From UBA9926 sp018645765 (GTDB lineage: Bacteria > Pseudomonadota > Gammaproteobacteria > Pseudomonadales > Azotimanducaceae): DNA of 64,000 nt. Numbering within the stretch: position 1 is the stretch's first letter; every line of letters starts with the position of its first letter. The translations under genes and the position numbers were made by a program. The DNA is taken from NCBI GenBank assembly GCA_949372755.1, contig CASIBO010000001.1:248001-312000 (forward strand), written 5' to 3'. This document shows positions 26,004 through 35,456 of the stretch, piece after piece. The notes below the pieces were generated by a model. It searched no databases. It was not told the DNA's origin and saw only the letters and a program-made list of their open reading frames with translations.

Positions 26004-26834
26004 TGCCTTCTCCTTCTTAAGGTCGCGCACGAACCGATACTTTCCGGTTGCCGCTTAAAACTGAAAACCACCAACTCGATGGTCCCATTTGTCTTCAACA
26101 CCTCACGTCGCCATTGATGTTAAACCCGACCCCCATTCAAGCGCGATCGGCTATGACTTGGCAAGCCTCCCAGCCCCTTGCCACCCACATCGGCCCCTCA
26201 TTCAGCCGAAGTTTGCCGCGCCATGCCGAATAACTGGCGCCAGGGTGATGATTACGATGATTTCATCCGAGCCCTCAATCCACCGCGCCCGCGGACGAAG
26301 ACCCTAAGATCAAGATCATTATCACGCAAACCCGAGGTATGGGGCGGCACGGCGTGGCGGTTCCTGGCCTCACTCTGGGCGTCATGACCTTCGGGCTTCA
26401 GGTGGATGACGCGTCAAGGCGCTGACCGATGCTGTCGCCTGCGTGCTGGCGCAGCCTGGCATTAACAGCACCCCTATTGGCGCCTCGCAGCCGAGCCTCT
26501 TAAAGGCCAATGTTGCGGCCATGAATTTTAAATTGGATGACAACCCCTGGCAGTGTCCGACGCCGCCTGGTGGCCATTACCCCGCCGACTCGTCGCTGAA
26601 AACTGCCGATAAGGAAAGGTTCTACAGATCGCGACCACTTCCAGGGTGACGCGTTGATTCAAGGTCCATTTTTTCCACGCGGCGAAGGCGCGCGCTCAGC
26701 TGCCGCGGCAAATACGACTGTGAGGATCGAATTTATAAAACCAATGAACCGGCCGCCGCGCGATGCGTCATGGACGGCCTTCCAATAAGCCATTAACGGC
26801 CCGGCCAACAGCAATCCGCCTGGACGTCAAAACC
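26004..26834. other. 831-bp decayed region
   Basis: No intact gene is visible. The middle contains remains of an aldo/keto reductase (listed separately). A further 54-codon plus-strand stretch (about 26623-26790, reading DHFQGDALIQGPFFPRGEG) has protein-like composition but no start codon and no identity that I can assign. The region separates the SDR/NTF2 pair from the MFS gene and looks like the scar of lost genes. Confidence 0.45.
26339..26649 (+). pseudogene. Aldo/keto reductase remnant (internal deletion, frameshift)
   Basis: Two pieces of an aldo/keto reductase lie in different plus-strand frames. The first (26339-26428) reads HGVAVPGLTLGVMTFG, matching the N-terminal 'GLxVSxLxLGTMTFG' of AKR proteins. 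The second (from about 26419) reads VACVLAQPGINSTPIGASQP, then LLKANVAAMNFKLDD, matching the C-terminal 'WVLAQPGVTSPIIGASxPxQL' and the helix after it. A normal member has 320-350 residues; some 230 of these are missing between the pieces, including the catalytic Asp/Tyr/Lys/His region, and the frames differ. It cannot encode an active enzyme. Confidence 0.62.
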
Positions 26835-28040
26835 TTAAGCTCGACCCTCGCGCGACAACCCGCCAGACATCGGGAACGATACCTCATGACCTTGCACCGG
26901 GTGCCTTGGGATCAATTGCGCGGCAATCAGTGACAGCAGCGCAAAACCGGCGCCAAAGAAAAACACCATTGAGGGCGAAAACATCCAAACCATGCCCAGC
27001 GCAGCAGGCACCACAACCGCTGCAATATGATTGATCGTAAAGGAAACGCCGGCGGAGCTCGCCATATCTTTGGGATCGGCAATTTTTTGGAAATAGGTAC
27101 TGATTGCAATCGCAAGGGCGAAGAACATGTGGTCTATAACGTACAGGCTTGCCGCAAGCAGCGCATGATCCACCAAAGCATAGGCCACAAAAACGAGAAT
27201 CAGACCCACATACTCAAAGGAGAGCGCCCAACGTTCCCCCCAGCGCGCGATCATGGCGCCAATCCGTTCCGCAAACAGCCAGTTAAAGGCATAATTAATC
27301 AGAAATAGAACCGTTATTTCTGACGCGCTATACCCGAATTTCTCGACCATCAGGAAGGCCGCAAACACCACAAAAATCTGCCGGCGAGCGCCGGATAAAA
27401 ACGTCAGCAAATAATACAACCAATACCGCTGCCGCAGAATCAAGGTTTTATGTTGGACCGTCTTCGAGGGAAAGTGCGGAAACGCAAGCCACATCACAAC
27501 CGAGAGCACCATGCAGACGCCACCAGCCAAGGCAAAATTGGTCTGGTAAGACAGCGCAAACCATTCAAGGCAGACCCACAAAACCCCATAAACCACCAGG
27601 GAGGTTATCGATCCCACAGCAATCAATCGGCCTAACACCTGGGGCGCTTCTGCTTTTGATAACCATTGCAAACTCAGAGACTGCTTAACCGCTTCGAAGT
27701 AATGAAAGCCAGTACTCATGAGAACCGTTGTGAAATACAGACCATATTCGGTCGGGAAGAACCCGGTCAGCGCAACGCCTAACCCCAGCAGCGCCAGCGA
27801 CAAAACCGCAAAGGTTTGTTCTTTGACAATCAGCAGCACGAACACCGCCGTGAACGCAAGAAACCCCGGGACCTCCCGCAAGCTTTGTAAAATGCCGATT
27901 TCAATTCCTGTAAACGCGGCCTGCTCGACCACAAAATTGTTCAGCAGCGCAGACCAAATATGAAAGGCAACGGGCATTGCAATCGTCATCAGCGTCAGCA
28001 GCATGATGGGTTTTTGGCGCCAGCTTAATACATCATCCAT
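26835..28040 (-). CDS. MFS transporter
   Basis: The 401-aa protein has about twelve hydrophobic segments in the two-bundle arrangement of the major facilitator superfamily; the N-terminal half includes GIEIGILQSLREVPGFLAF and the middle a basic loop (HKTLILRQRYW). The start at 28040 (MDDVLSWRQK) is chosen because AAGGAGT precedes it by 5 nt; the frame is open to 28088. I cannot assign a substrate. It lies in a minus-strand series of catabolic-type genes and may import or export their substrate. Confidence 0.85.
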   Translation of the reverse strand: MDDVLSWRQKPIMLLTLMTIAMPVAFHIWSALLNNFVVEQAAFTGIEIGILQSLREVPGFLAFTAVFVLLIVKEQTFAVLSLALLGLGVALTGFFPTEYGLYFTTVLMSTGFHYFEAVKQSLSLQWLSKAEAPQVLGRLIAVGSITSLVVYGVLWVCLEWFALSYQTNFALAGGVCMVLSVVMWLAFPHFPSKTVQHKTLILRQRYWLYYLLTFLSGARRQIFVVFAAFLMVEKFGYSASEITVLFLINYAFNWLFAERIGAMIARWGERWALSFEYVGLILVFVAYALVDHALLAASLYVIDHMFFALAIAISTYFQKIADPKDMASSAGVSFTINHIAAVVVPAALGMVWMFSPSMVFFFGAGFALLSLIAAQLIPRHPVQGHEVSFPMSGGLSREGRA

Positions 28041-28209
28041 TGCGTACTCCTTAATGATCGCCAAGATCCCATCGCAAACGGCACCCACCTGCTCCTATCT
28101 TAGGCGGTTCTTTCGGGGTTAAAAAGTGGCATCCCCTGACCATATTGGACGAAATAAGGTCGGCGCTGTCATCGAGCGGCTTTTTATTTTGGCACACCCT
28201 GCGCCGCCC

Positions 28210-29841
28210 TCACGGGTCGAGCCCAAGGGCCTTGATTGAGCGCGCTCGCATCTCGACCTTGCGAATTTTGCCCGTCACAGTCATCGGAAACGTCTCAACG
28301 AATTGCACATAATGCGGCACTTTGTAATGTGCAATTTTGCCAGCGCAAAAAGCTTTGAGATCGTCCCGGCTGACAAGCTGAGGGCTCGCCAGGTCGGGTT
28401 TACGCTTTATCCACGCCATCAACTGCTCGCCATAAACCTTATCCGGCACCCCAATCACCTGAACCTCTTCAATTTCCGGGTGGGTATATAAAAACTCCTC
28501 AATCTCTCGCGGGTAGATGTTTTCGCCGCCCCGAATCACCATATCTTTTATACGACCGACAATCTGAACATAACCATCCGGGCCCATCACCGCGAGGTCG
28601 CCGGTGTGCATCCACCCGGCCTCATCAATCGCCTCGGTGGTTTTAACCGTATCCTCCCAGTAACCGGACATCACCGAATACCCTCGAGTACAAAATTCGC
28701 CTGTTTCGCCCCGCGGCAGCGTCTCGCCGGTTTCCGGATGCGCAATGCGAATATCAACATGAGGGTGCGCCCGACCAACCGTTTCCGTGCGGTGGGCCAA
28801 GGAATCCTCGGGTAGCGTCTGAGTTGAAACGGGCGAGGTTTCGGTCATGCCGTAACAGATGGTCACTTCTGTAAGCTGCATCCGCTCGATGCATTGCTTC
28901 ATGACCGCAACCGGACAGGGCGCGCCAGCCATCACCCCGGTGCGCAGCGAAGATAAATCAAACTTTGCAAAATCCTCATGCGCCAATTCAGCAATGAACA
29001 TGGTGGGCACGCCATACAGCGCGGTGCAGCGCTCTTGACTGACGGCCTCAAGGGTTCGCGCGGCATCAAAACCATCACTCGGAATCACCATGGTCGCGCC
29101 ATGGCTGGTGCAGGCAAGATTGCCCATCACCATGCCAAAACAGTGATAAAACGGCACCGGAATGCACATTCGATCCTGCTCAGTTAAACGCTGCAACTCA
29201 CCGACGAAATAGCCGTTGTTTAGAATGTTGCGATGGGTGAGCGTCGCGCCTTTTGGAAAGCCCGTCGTGCCAGACGTATATTGAATATTAATCGGGTCAT
29301 CCGGGTTGAGCTGCCCCCGCAAATTTTCAACGCCCGCTTGGTGGTGTGCATCGCCCGCAATTAAGGCCTCCCATTCTGGGGACCAAAAGAAAACCGTCTG
29401 CTCAAGCACCGGCGTTTGATCTTGAACGGACGCAACCATTTCCTGGTAGTTCGAGGATAAGTAAGAAGGCGCCGCTATCAGGAACCGACACCCCGATTGA
29501 TTGAGCGCATAGGCCAGCTCGTGGGTTCGATAGGCCGGATTAATATTGACCAACACCACGCCAATTTCCGCCGTGGCGTATTGCACCAAGGTCCATTCGG
29601 CATAATTCGGACTCCACAGACCCAGACGATCAAGGGGCTTTAATCCCGCGGCCAAGAGCCCGCTGGCAAGACGTTGTACCCGAGTGTAAAAATCCTGATA
29701 GGTCCAACGCAAACCTTGATGCAAGGACACGATGGCATCATTGTTGGGAACCCGCGCCACGGTTTGTCTCAAGTTGTCGCCAATGGTTTGCGCTAAAAGC
29801 GGTTGATCTCGCGCACCCATTTCAATTGCAAGGTTCGGCAT
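28210..29841 (-). CDS. Acyl-CoA synthetase (AMP-forming)
   Basis: The 543-aa ligase has the AMP-binding signature YTSGTTGFPKGATLTHRN, the A5-type motif CYGMTETSPVS, the hinge region GRIKDMVIRGGENIYPREIE and the C-terminal catalytic Lys in TVTGKIRKVEMR. Together with NPAYRTHELAYALNQSG it resembles the fatty-acyl-CoA synthetase group near ACSF2 rather than long-chain FadD. It activates a carboxylic acid with ATP and CoA. AGGATCAACC just before the ATG is the ribosome-binding site. Its place among oxidoreductases suggests activation of a catabolic intermediate, which is inference. Confidence 0.92.
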   Translation of the reverse strand: MPNLAIEMGARDQPLLAQTIGDNLRQTVARVPNNDAIVSLHQGLRWTYQDFYTRVQRLASGLLAAGLKPLDRLGLWSPNYAEWTLVQYATAEIGVVLVNINPAYRTHELAYALNQSGCRFLIAAPSYLSSNYQEMVASVQDQTPVLEQTVFFWSPEWEALIAGDAHHQAGVENLRGQLNPDDPINIQYTSGTTGFPKGATLTHRNILNNGYFVGELQRLTEQDRMCIPVPFYHCFGMVMGNLACTSHGATMVIPSDGFDAARTLEAVSQERCTALYGVPTMFIAELAHEDFAKFDLSSLRTGVMAGAPCPVAVMKQCIERMQLTEVTICYGMTETSPVSTQTLPEDSLAHRTETVGRAHPHVDIRIAHPETGETLPRGETGEFCTRGYSVMSGYWEDTVKTTEAIDEAGWMHTGDLAVMGPDGYVQIVGRIKDMVIRGGENIYPREIEEFLYTHPEIEEVQVIGVPDKVYGEQLMAWIKRKPDLASPQLVSRDDLKAFCAGKIAHYKVPHYVQFVETFPMTVTGKIRKVEMRARSIKALGLDP

Positions 29842-30253
29842 GGTTGATCCTATGATTGAACGATGAGGCTATGGTTAACCTGTTTAACGGAAACTTTCAA
29901 TCGGCACAGGTACTTGATCATGACACTGACCGCTCAAAACAAGCTATCTAACACACCACGACCAGCCTTAAACACGGCTCAAGAACCCGCAAAGGCTGTC
30001 CTTCGCTTGACGCAGCGCTCGGCACGCGGCACCCGTTCAGCCGCCCACCTCCGCATTTGACGCTGCGGATCCGGCCCGAGGGTGCTGCTCGAGCGGAGCC
30101 CCACTCAAGCCATTGATCGGCAGCGCCTCAGCGGCCTTTGGTTAGAGCCTATTACCAACATCACCAGGCTTACTGCACTCGAGAATAGGGACCTAATAAG
30201 CGACGCTCATAAGCGGCGCCTAGTGAGAGCCGTCTGATTACAAAAGCGGCCGG
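29842..30253. other. Spacer between the acyl-CoA synthetase and nitroreductase genes
   Basis: No gene or strong hairpin is supported here. Both neighbours are on the minus strand, so the promoter of the acyl-CoA synthetase gene should lie near 29850-29950. Short plus-strand frames in it show no known motif. Confidence 0.4.
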
Positions 30254-30928
30254 CTACCAAGCATCCACATGCATGACGGTCTCGACCGGCGGGCGATAGG
30301 CGGGTTTAAAATCGGTGCCTTTGGTGTAGGCCATCGGAATCAAAGCCACCTGCATAAAATCGTCATAGGGAATACCGAGTAGGTCGGCGATCGCTTTTTC
30401 ATGCATCAAATGCAGGGTCGTCCAAGCCGTACCGATACCCCGAGCGCGCGCCGCCAGCATAAAGCTCCAAGCCGCTGGCACAACAGAGCCCAAGGTTGCA
30501 GTTTGTGACAACACATTGGCGCCCGCTTCATTGTCCGTTCGACCGGCAATACAGGGGATCATCAGCACCGGGGCACGACCCATGTTCTCGCCCAAGAAAT
30601 CTGCCGATGAAGCAGACCGCACTTGACTCGACGTTAAACTGGTGTCGGCGCTATCGGCATGCAGTTTATGAATCGCAACCGGCATATCCTTGTAGATCTC
30701 GAATGCCTGACGATAGTACTCGCCGATCTGAGCCCGCTTGTCCGGGTCGGTCACGAACATAAATTGCCAACCCTGGGCATTCGAGCCGGAGGGCGCTTGA
30801 ACGGCCATTTCCATACATTCTTTGACAACACTCATCGGCACTGGTCGATCGAAATCCAGGCGTTTCCGAACGGCGCGGGTCGTACTCAGCAATTCATCAT
30901 TGGTCAGGTTTAATTGTTCATGGGACAT
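30254..30928 (-). CDS. Nitroreductase-family FMN oxidoreductase
   Basis: The 224-aa protein fits the nitroreductase fold: TTRAVRKRLDFDRPVP (FMN phosphate contact in the first Arg-rich segment), AVQAPSGSNAQGWQFMFV, SVVPAAWSFMLAARARGIGTAWTTLH and LLGIPYDDFMQVALIPMAY. These enzymes reduce nitro groups, quinones, flavins or enones with NAD(P)H. The start at 30928 follows AAGGAGCGGTAT; the frame is open to 31000. It lies next to an MDR-type reductase and a nitronate monooxygenase gene, so a nitro or enone compound could be the common substrate. Confidence 0.9.
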   Translation of the reverse strand: MSHEQLNLTNDELLSTTRAVRKRLDFDRPVPMSVVKECMEMAVQAPSGSNAQGWQFMFVTDPDKRAQIGEYYRQAFEIYKDMPVAIHKLHADSADTSLTSSQVRSASSADFLGENMGRAPVLMIPCIAGRTDNEAGANVLSQTATLGSVVPAAWSFMLAARARGIGTAWTTLHLMHEKAIADLLGIPYDDFMQVALIPMAYTKGTDFKPAYRPPVETVMHVDAW

Positions 30929-31099
30929 ATACCGCTCCTTGGGAATTGGATCATTTCTTCTCCACATTCTATGCCGATTGGACGCCACCAAGCCAGCCAT
31001 GGCATTCCTCTCGGTTTTGTCTTGAAAGCGCCTTTACACGACGTCACCCAAAGAAACGGCCGCCGCTTGCGCTCATTGCGCCCTGAGCCTAAAACGCGG

Positions 31100-32128
31100 T
31101 TAGGGGTCTTTCACCACCACCAGTGTTTTGCCAAAATTGCCGCCGCGTAACATCTCACCAAAAGCCGTCGGCGCAACTTCGAGTCCAGCCCGAAAATCCT
31201 CCAAATAAACCACTTTTTCCTGTCGTAAGTAATCCCCCATCAGCGCCAAAAACGCAGCTTGATGATTGGCAACATAGTCCCCCACAAACAAAGGATGTAC
31301 TTGGATTTTTTGGGCGCTAAAAACCGCCGAACCCGCAGCCAACCAAGTGTCCCTCGGCGATTGTCCGCTGGTATCACCATATTGAGCAATCATGCCGCAG
31401 AGGGTGATTCTGGCCTTGGCATTTAGCAACCGCAGCACGCCTTCAAAAACCTTACCGCCGACATTTTCAAAATACACATCCACCCCATCGGGACACGCCG
31501 CCCGAAGGGCTTCTGGGTAGTCTGGATCCAGATGCGAGACACAGTCATCGAATCCTAAACGCGCTTTACAGAATGCGACTTTTTTGGGGTCCCCTGCGAT
31601 ACCGACCACCCGCGCGCCAGCGAGCTTGGCCAACTGACCCGCGATCTGCCCGACGCCACCGGACGCCGCCGAGACCACGACCGTCTCCCCAGCAATCGGC
31701 TGACACTGCACTAACATCCCCGCATAAGCCGTTAACCCCAGCATGCCCATCACCCCTAAGGCTGAGGATAAGGGCGCAAGCTTTGGATCCAAGCGCCGCG
31801 GGTGCATATAACCAAAATCGGTTATTCCAACACCAGTCAACCCGCAGCGCTGCCAACCATTGGTGTTAAAAAGATAATCCCCCGATTGATAGTCTGAGTG
31901 GCGCGACTGCAGCACCCGAGACACCGTGCGGCCATGACACACGCTGCCCGGGGACTCCGCCCCATTGCGCCTTCTGCCCCATTGATAGGGGTCCAGCGAA
32001 AGATAGAGGGTTTCGGTTAAACATTGACCCGGACCGGGTTCCGGCGCACTCGCCTCGACCCACTCAAAGTCGCCATCCGTCGGCCACCCCGCAGGAGGCG
32101 TCCTAGCCAGGCGCCACTGCTGGTTCAT
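31100..32128 (-). CDS. NADP-dependent MDR oxidoreductase (alkenal/enone reductase type)
   Basis: The 342-aa protein belongs to the zinc-independent medium-chain reductases related to leukotriene B4 dehydrogenase and CurA: MNQQWRLARTPPAGWP at the start, LYLSLDPYQWGR, LGVMGMLGLTAYAGML, VVSAASGGVGQIAGQLAK for NADPH, and VDVYFENVGGKVFEGVL. They reduce the C=C bond of alpha,beta-unsaturated ketones or aldehydes. The ATG at 32128 is preferred to an upstream in-frame TTG (32179), because the family begins with the MNQQW-type sequence. Confidence 0.9.
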   Translation of the reverse strand: MNQQWRLARTPPAGWPTDGDFEWVEASAPEPGPGQCLTETLYLSLDPYQWGRRRNGAESPGSVCHGRTVSRVLQSRHSDYQSGDYLFNTNGWQRCGLTGVGITDFGYMHPRRLDPKLAPLSSALGVMGMLGLTAYAGMLVQCQPIAGETVVVSAASGGVGQIAGQLAKLAGARVVGIAGDPKKVAFCKARLGFDDCVSHLDPDYPEALRAACPDGVDVYFENVGGKVFEGVLRLLNAKARITLCGMIAQYGDTSGQSPRDTWLAAGSAVFSAQKIQVHPLFVGDYVANHQAAFLALMGDYLRQEKVVYLEDFRAGLEVAPTAFGEMLRGGNFGKTLVVVKDP

Positions 32129-32281
32129 GCTCAAAAAGCCCCCACAACGGGACCGGTGCCCGAGCGCTGTAATGGACAACAGATCTGTTGCGCGCGCTTA
32201 GACAACCCGTCGACCGAACCAACCGCTTTTTGCCAGACCCGCACACCCTCGTTGTCATAGGACACTGCTGTAGCAATCGGT

Positions 32282-33421
32282 TCATTCATCATCGAGAAAG
32301 GCCTGCAGTCGTTCTTTAGCCGCTAAAAAATCTTCCATAAAATCAAAGACCACCTGTTTCGCTGCGATGGAGTGGGTCATAAGACCAACGCCCTGCCCAA
32401 CCCAATAGGTTGCCAACTGCCGAGCACCTGCATGACCCGATTCAGCAAGTTTATTGACCCGACTCAATGCCGGCTCACTGACCAAGGACTGGAGCGGCAT
32501 CGGCAACGGATCTGGCGCATCCTCACGACCCTCCCAGGCATCCGTCCAAGGCGAGCGGACTTGCCTTGAATATTTACCCGTTCGGCTTTTCGACCTAACC
32601 GTTTGATTCGATGCAGCCGCCAATAACTTTTCTTTAATAATGGGCGACGTCTCGGATTCGATGGTGGTTAACCAAACGGAGCCGGTCCAAACCCCATGAG
32701 CCCCCATCGCCATCGCAGCCGCCATTTGCCTACCCGTCACAATGCCGCCGGCAGCAAGAATGCTAACGTCTTTAAAACTTGCGACAGCCTCGGCAACTTC
32801 TGGCACCAACACCATCGTCGACACTTCCCCGCAATGACCACCGGCCTCTGTGCCAGAAACAATTAAGATGTCGACGCCAGCTTCCGCTTGCTTAACCGCG
32901 TGCTGCTTAGTCCCAACCAAAGCGCCGACCGGCACCCCGTGCTGCTTACCCAGCGCGAGCATATAAGCGGGCGGCACGCCAAGCGCGTTCACGATGATGC
33001 TAATTGGATGCGCAAACGCAACATCCAAGATATTGGCAGCTCGACCTTCGCCCAAAAAACCACCCGAGCCGCCCGAGACTGTGTCGTAGAGATTTTTCGT
33101 GTCAATGTCGTGTCGAGCGAGAATACCCGCAGCGAATGCCTTATGGTCATCCGGCACAAGGGCTCGAACCTCCCCTGGTGACAGCTGCTCATCTTTGTTA
33201 GCCATTGTCGTGGGTACAATCAAATCCACGCCATAAGGCTTGCCATCAATATGGGCATCGATCCAAGCCAGCTCGATTTCAAGCTGCTCGGCGTTGTAAC
33301 CCGCCGCACCTAACACGCCCATGCCACCCGCTCTTGACACGGCACACACCACGTCCCGGCAATGGGTAAACGCTATTAGCGGAAACTCAATGCCCAATTG
33401 TTCACAGATCGGTGATTTCAT
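32282..33421 (-). CDS. Nitronate monooxygenase (2-nitropropane dioxygenase-like)
   Basis: The 379-aa FMN-dependent TIM-barrel protein shows PLIAFTHCRDVVCAVSRAGGMGVLG at the N-terminus, GVDILIVSGTEAGGHCGEVST with the catalytic-type His region, and ILAAGGIVTGRQMAAAMAMGAHGVWTGSVWL for flavin phosphate. This is the NMO/NPD family, which oxidises nitronates; some members act on other enol-like substrates. The AGGAG 7 nt before ATG 33421 fixes the start. The neighbours are an MDR reductase downstream and an LLM oxidoreductase upstream on the same strand. Confidence 0.9.
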   Translation of the reverse strand: MKSPICEQLGIEFPLIAFTHCRDVVCAVSRAGGMGVLGAAGYNAEQLEIELAWIDAHIDGKPYGVDLIVPTTMANKDEQLSPGEVRALVPDDHKAFAAGILARHDIDTKNLYDTVSGGSGGFLGEGRAANILDVAFAHPISIIVNALGVPPAYMLALGKQHGVPVGALVGTKQHAVKQAEAGVDILIVSGTEAGGHCGEVSTMVLVPEVAEAVASFKDVSILAAGGIVTGRQMAAAMAMGAHGVWTGSVWLTTIESETSPIIKEKLLAAASNQTVRSKSRTGKYSRQVRSPWTDAWEGREDAPDPLPMPLQSLVSEPALSRVNKLAESGHAGARQLATYWVGQGVGLMTHSIAAKQVVFDFMEDFLAAKERLQAFLDDE

Positions 33422-33677
33422 GTTGACTCCTGATTCAATTTTTGTTGTTTTTAGGTTGAGACGTTTTCAGCGTTCGTTTTGGTTCTATCAGGCTTATTGC
33501 TTTTACGCCGCACTTGCAGGCTTTTGGAGGACTGCTGCCGAGCTCGCCGCCATCGGTAGACCCCGCAGACTGATCCGCCACGTGGTTGAGGCGATTGACG
33601 CAACCTTCATGCCTGCTGGGGTGAGCCCGGTCGGCAACTCAGCTGAACGCATCTCAGTTGCCGACCGTTTCTCCCAG

Positions 33678-34694
33678 TCAGGCCTCTGGCACGGCCTTAA
33701 GATCATCCAGCAGATCACCCAAGGCAGTCTCTGACAAGCCTTCAGGTTGAATCGATAGTCGATCCACAATATCACCATAACGCGCGAGAAGCTGCGGGCC
33801 AATCTCATCCGGCGCCCCGATGACCGCAAACGCAGCCAAGACCTCATCATCAATCAATGACGCCATCTCATCGGTTCGTCTCGCCTTCATCAATCGGTTA
33901 AGCGCCTCTTGAAGGTCCCCCCAGCCATGGTGATCGAGCACCATCTTGTAACCGGGCGTTGAACCGTAAAACGCAATCCGACCTCTCACCTGCTCAATCG
34001 CGCGCTCAATCGCTTCATCGGATTCACCTGTTGCAATCAACGGCGAAAAATCAATTGCGTAATCTGAGCGCTCGAGCTCTACCGCTTCTAATCCTGCCGT
34101 AATCAAGGGCAAGTTAACCTTGCGAATATAAGATTCCGTGGAGAAAGGGTGCATGATAAAACCGTCCGCTGTTTCAGCAGCAACCGTTGTCATGAGCGGC
34201 CCGGTCGCCGACAGAAAAATCTGAGGTCGCCCGGCCTCGCTGTCGGCCGGTTTAAAGGTCTTAGGCATTAAACTGTGCTGATAGTACTCCCCATAAAAAT
34301 TGAGCGGATCATCATCATAAAAATGATCGAAGATATGATGCAGCGCCTCGATGAACTCGCGCATTTGCGCCGGCCCGTTATGCCAGGGCATACCAAACCG
34401 CCGGGTAATATGCGCTTTGACTTGTGTACCCAGCCCCAAGATGAAGCGCCCATTACTGAAGGCGTTCAGATCATGTGCCAGCTGAGCGGTACTCATCGGG
34501 TTCCGCGCGAAGGCCACGGCCACGGACGTAATCAATTCCACTCGATCGGTATATTCAGCTGCCAAGGTCAAGGCCAAAAACGGATCATGATTTAATTCGG
34601 CGACCCGTAATCCGTCGTAGCCTAGCGCTTCATAGTGTCTGGCCGCGCGTGCGACGGTGCTTAAGTTTGCACTGATGGTGGCATCGATTTTCAT
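33678..34694 (-). CDS. LLM-class flavin-dependent oxidoreductase (F420-type relative)
   Basis: The 338-aa protein is a luciferase-like TIM-barrel oxidoreductase: VARAARHYEALGYDGLRVAE, SVAVAFARNPMSTAQLAHDL, NGRFILGLGTQVKAHITRRF and GRIAFYGSTPGYKMVLDHHG. The pattern is close to the LLM group often annotated as F420-dependent (MSMEG_2256-like). Whether the cofactor is F420 or FMN cannot be settled here; no F420 biosynthesis gene is in the window. It is paralogous to the gene at 43535. It lies upstream of the nitronate monooxygenase gene with a 256-bp gap. Confidence 0.88.
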   Translation of the reverse strand: MKIDATISANLSTVARAARHYEALGYDGLRVAELNHDPFLALTLAAEYTDRVELITSVAVAFARNPMSTAQLAHDLNAFSNGRFILGLGTQVKAHITRRFGMPWHNGPAQMREFIEALHHIFDHFYDDDPLNFYGEYYQHSLMPKTFKPADSEAGRPQIFLSATGPLMTTVAAETADGFIMHPFSTESYIRKVNLPLITAGLEAVELERSDYAIDFSPLIATGESDEAIERAIEQVRGRIAFYGSTPGYKMVLDHHGWGDLQEALNRLMKARRTDEMASLIDDEVLAAFAVIGAPDEIGPQLLARYGDIVDRLSIQPEGLSETALGDLLDDLKAVPEA

Positions 34695-34753
34695 GTCTCG
34701 TCTCTCCAGCTCGAATTAAGCGGCTCGATTCGTTGCAGCCACCGCTGACCAAC

Positions 34754-35434
34754 TTAAACGGGTAACGGCCCGGTCAGCGAGGCGCGCTGCGAAAGCTCGA
34801 TCCAATTCCCATCGGGGTCTTGGATAAAAGAAATTCGCGCAGTTTCCCCCAAGGTCACAATCCCTCGACCTTCCGTTGCCCCTAAACTCAAAGCCCGCTC
34901 ATGCTCATAGTCCACATCAAACACTTGGGCGGTCAGGTAGCGATAACCCAGTCCTTGCATCTCATCACAGTAGCCCTGGTTGGGGTCTTCTGATAAGTAA
35001 AGTCGCGTTTCACCCCAAAGATAGCAGCGATCACTAACCGTCTCCAGCGCCAGCACCTCTGTCAAAAACCGGTGATGGACTGCAAGCGATCGAACGCTCA
35101 ACTCAATAGCGATTTGATCAATGCCATCGTAACCTTGTGGCACTAGAGTCACCCGATTACCATCGGGATCCAGCATTGTCACCGGTTCATCCACCGAATC
35201 CTCCGCCAGAATCAGTCCTTGGTAGCCCGTTTTGGGTAAGCCTTGAAGCGGCGCGCGCAAATGATTCAGTTTAAACACCGAGCCATTGCAATGATGTCGA
35301 AGCTGATGCGTACCGCCACCGACTTTCAACAGTTCTTCAAACGAAAGCCCAACCGTCTGCCCCCAAAATGACAACATGGACTCACGCTGGTTAGTCTGCA
35401 CACCCACATCAATGAAGGGCTTTGCCAATCTCAT
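34754..35434 (-). CDS. VOC-family protein (glyoxalase/extradiol dioxygenase fold)
   Basis: The 226-aa protein contains two VOC modules (residues ~5-115 and ~120-220): FIDVGVQTNQRESMLSFWGQ, VTMLDPDGNRVTLVPQG, then IAIELSVRSLAVHHRFLTEVLAL and ISFIQDPDGNWIELSQ. Possible metal ligands are present, but the exact metal set is uncertain. Function within the fold (isomerase, lyase, dioxygenase or binding) is unknown. The ATG at 35434 has GAGG 5 nt upstream; a GTG two codons earlier is the alternative. The gene starts 22 bp after the GST gene, in the same orientation. Confidence 0.85.
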   Translation of the reverse strand: MRLAKPFIDVGVQTNQRESMLSFWGQTVGLSFEELLKVGGGTHQLRHHCNGSVFKLNHLRAPLQGLPKTGYQGLILAEDSVDEPVTMLDPDGNRVTLVPQGYDGIDQIAIELSVRSLAVHHRFLTEVLALETVSDRCYLWGETRLYLSEDPNQGYCDEMQGLGYRYLTAQVFDVDYEHERALSLGATEGRGIVTLGETARISFIQDPDGNWIELSQRASLTGPLPV

Positions 35435-35456
35435 AGACACCTCGAACGATTCATTT

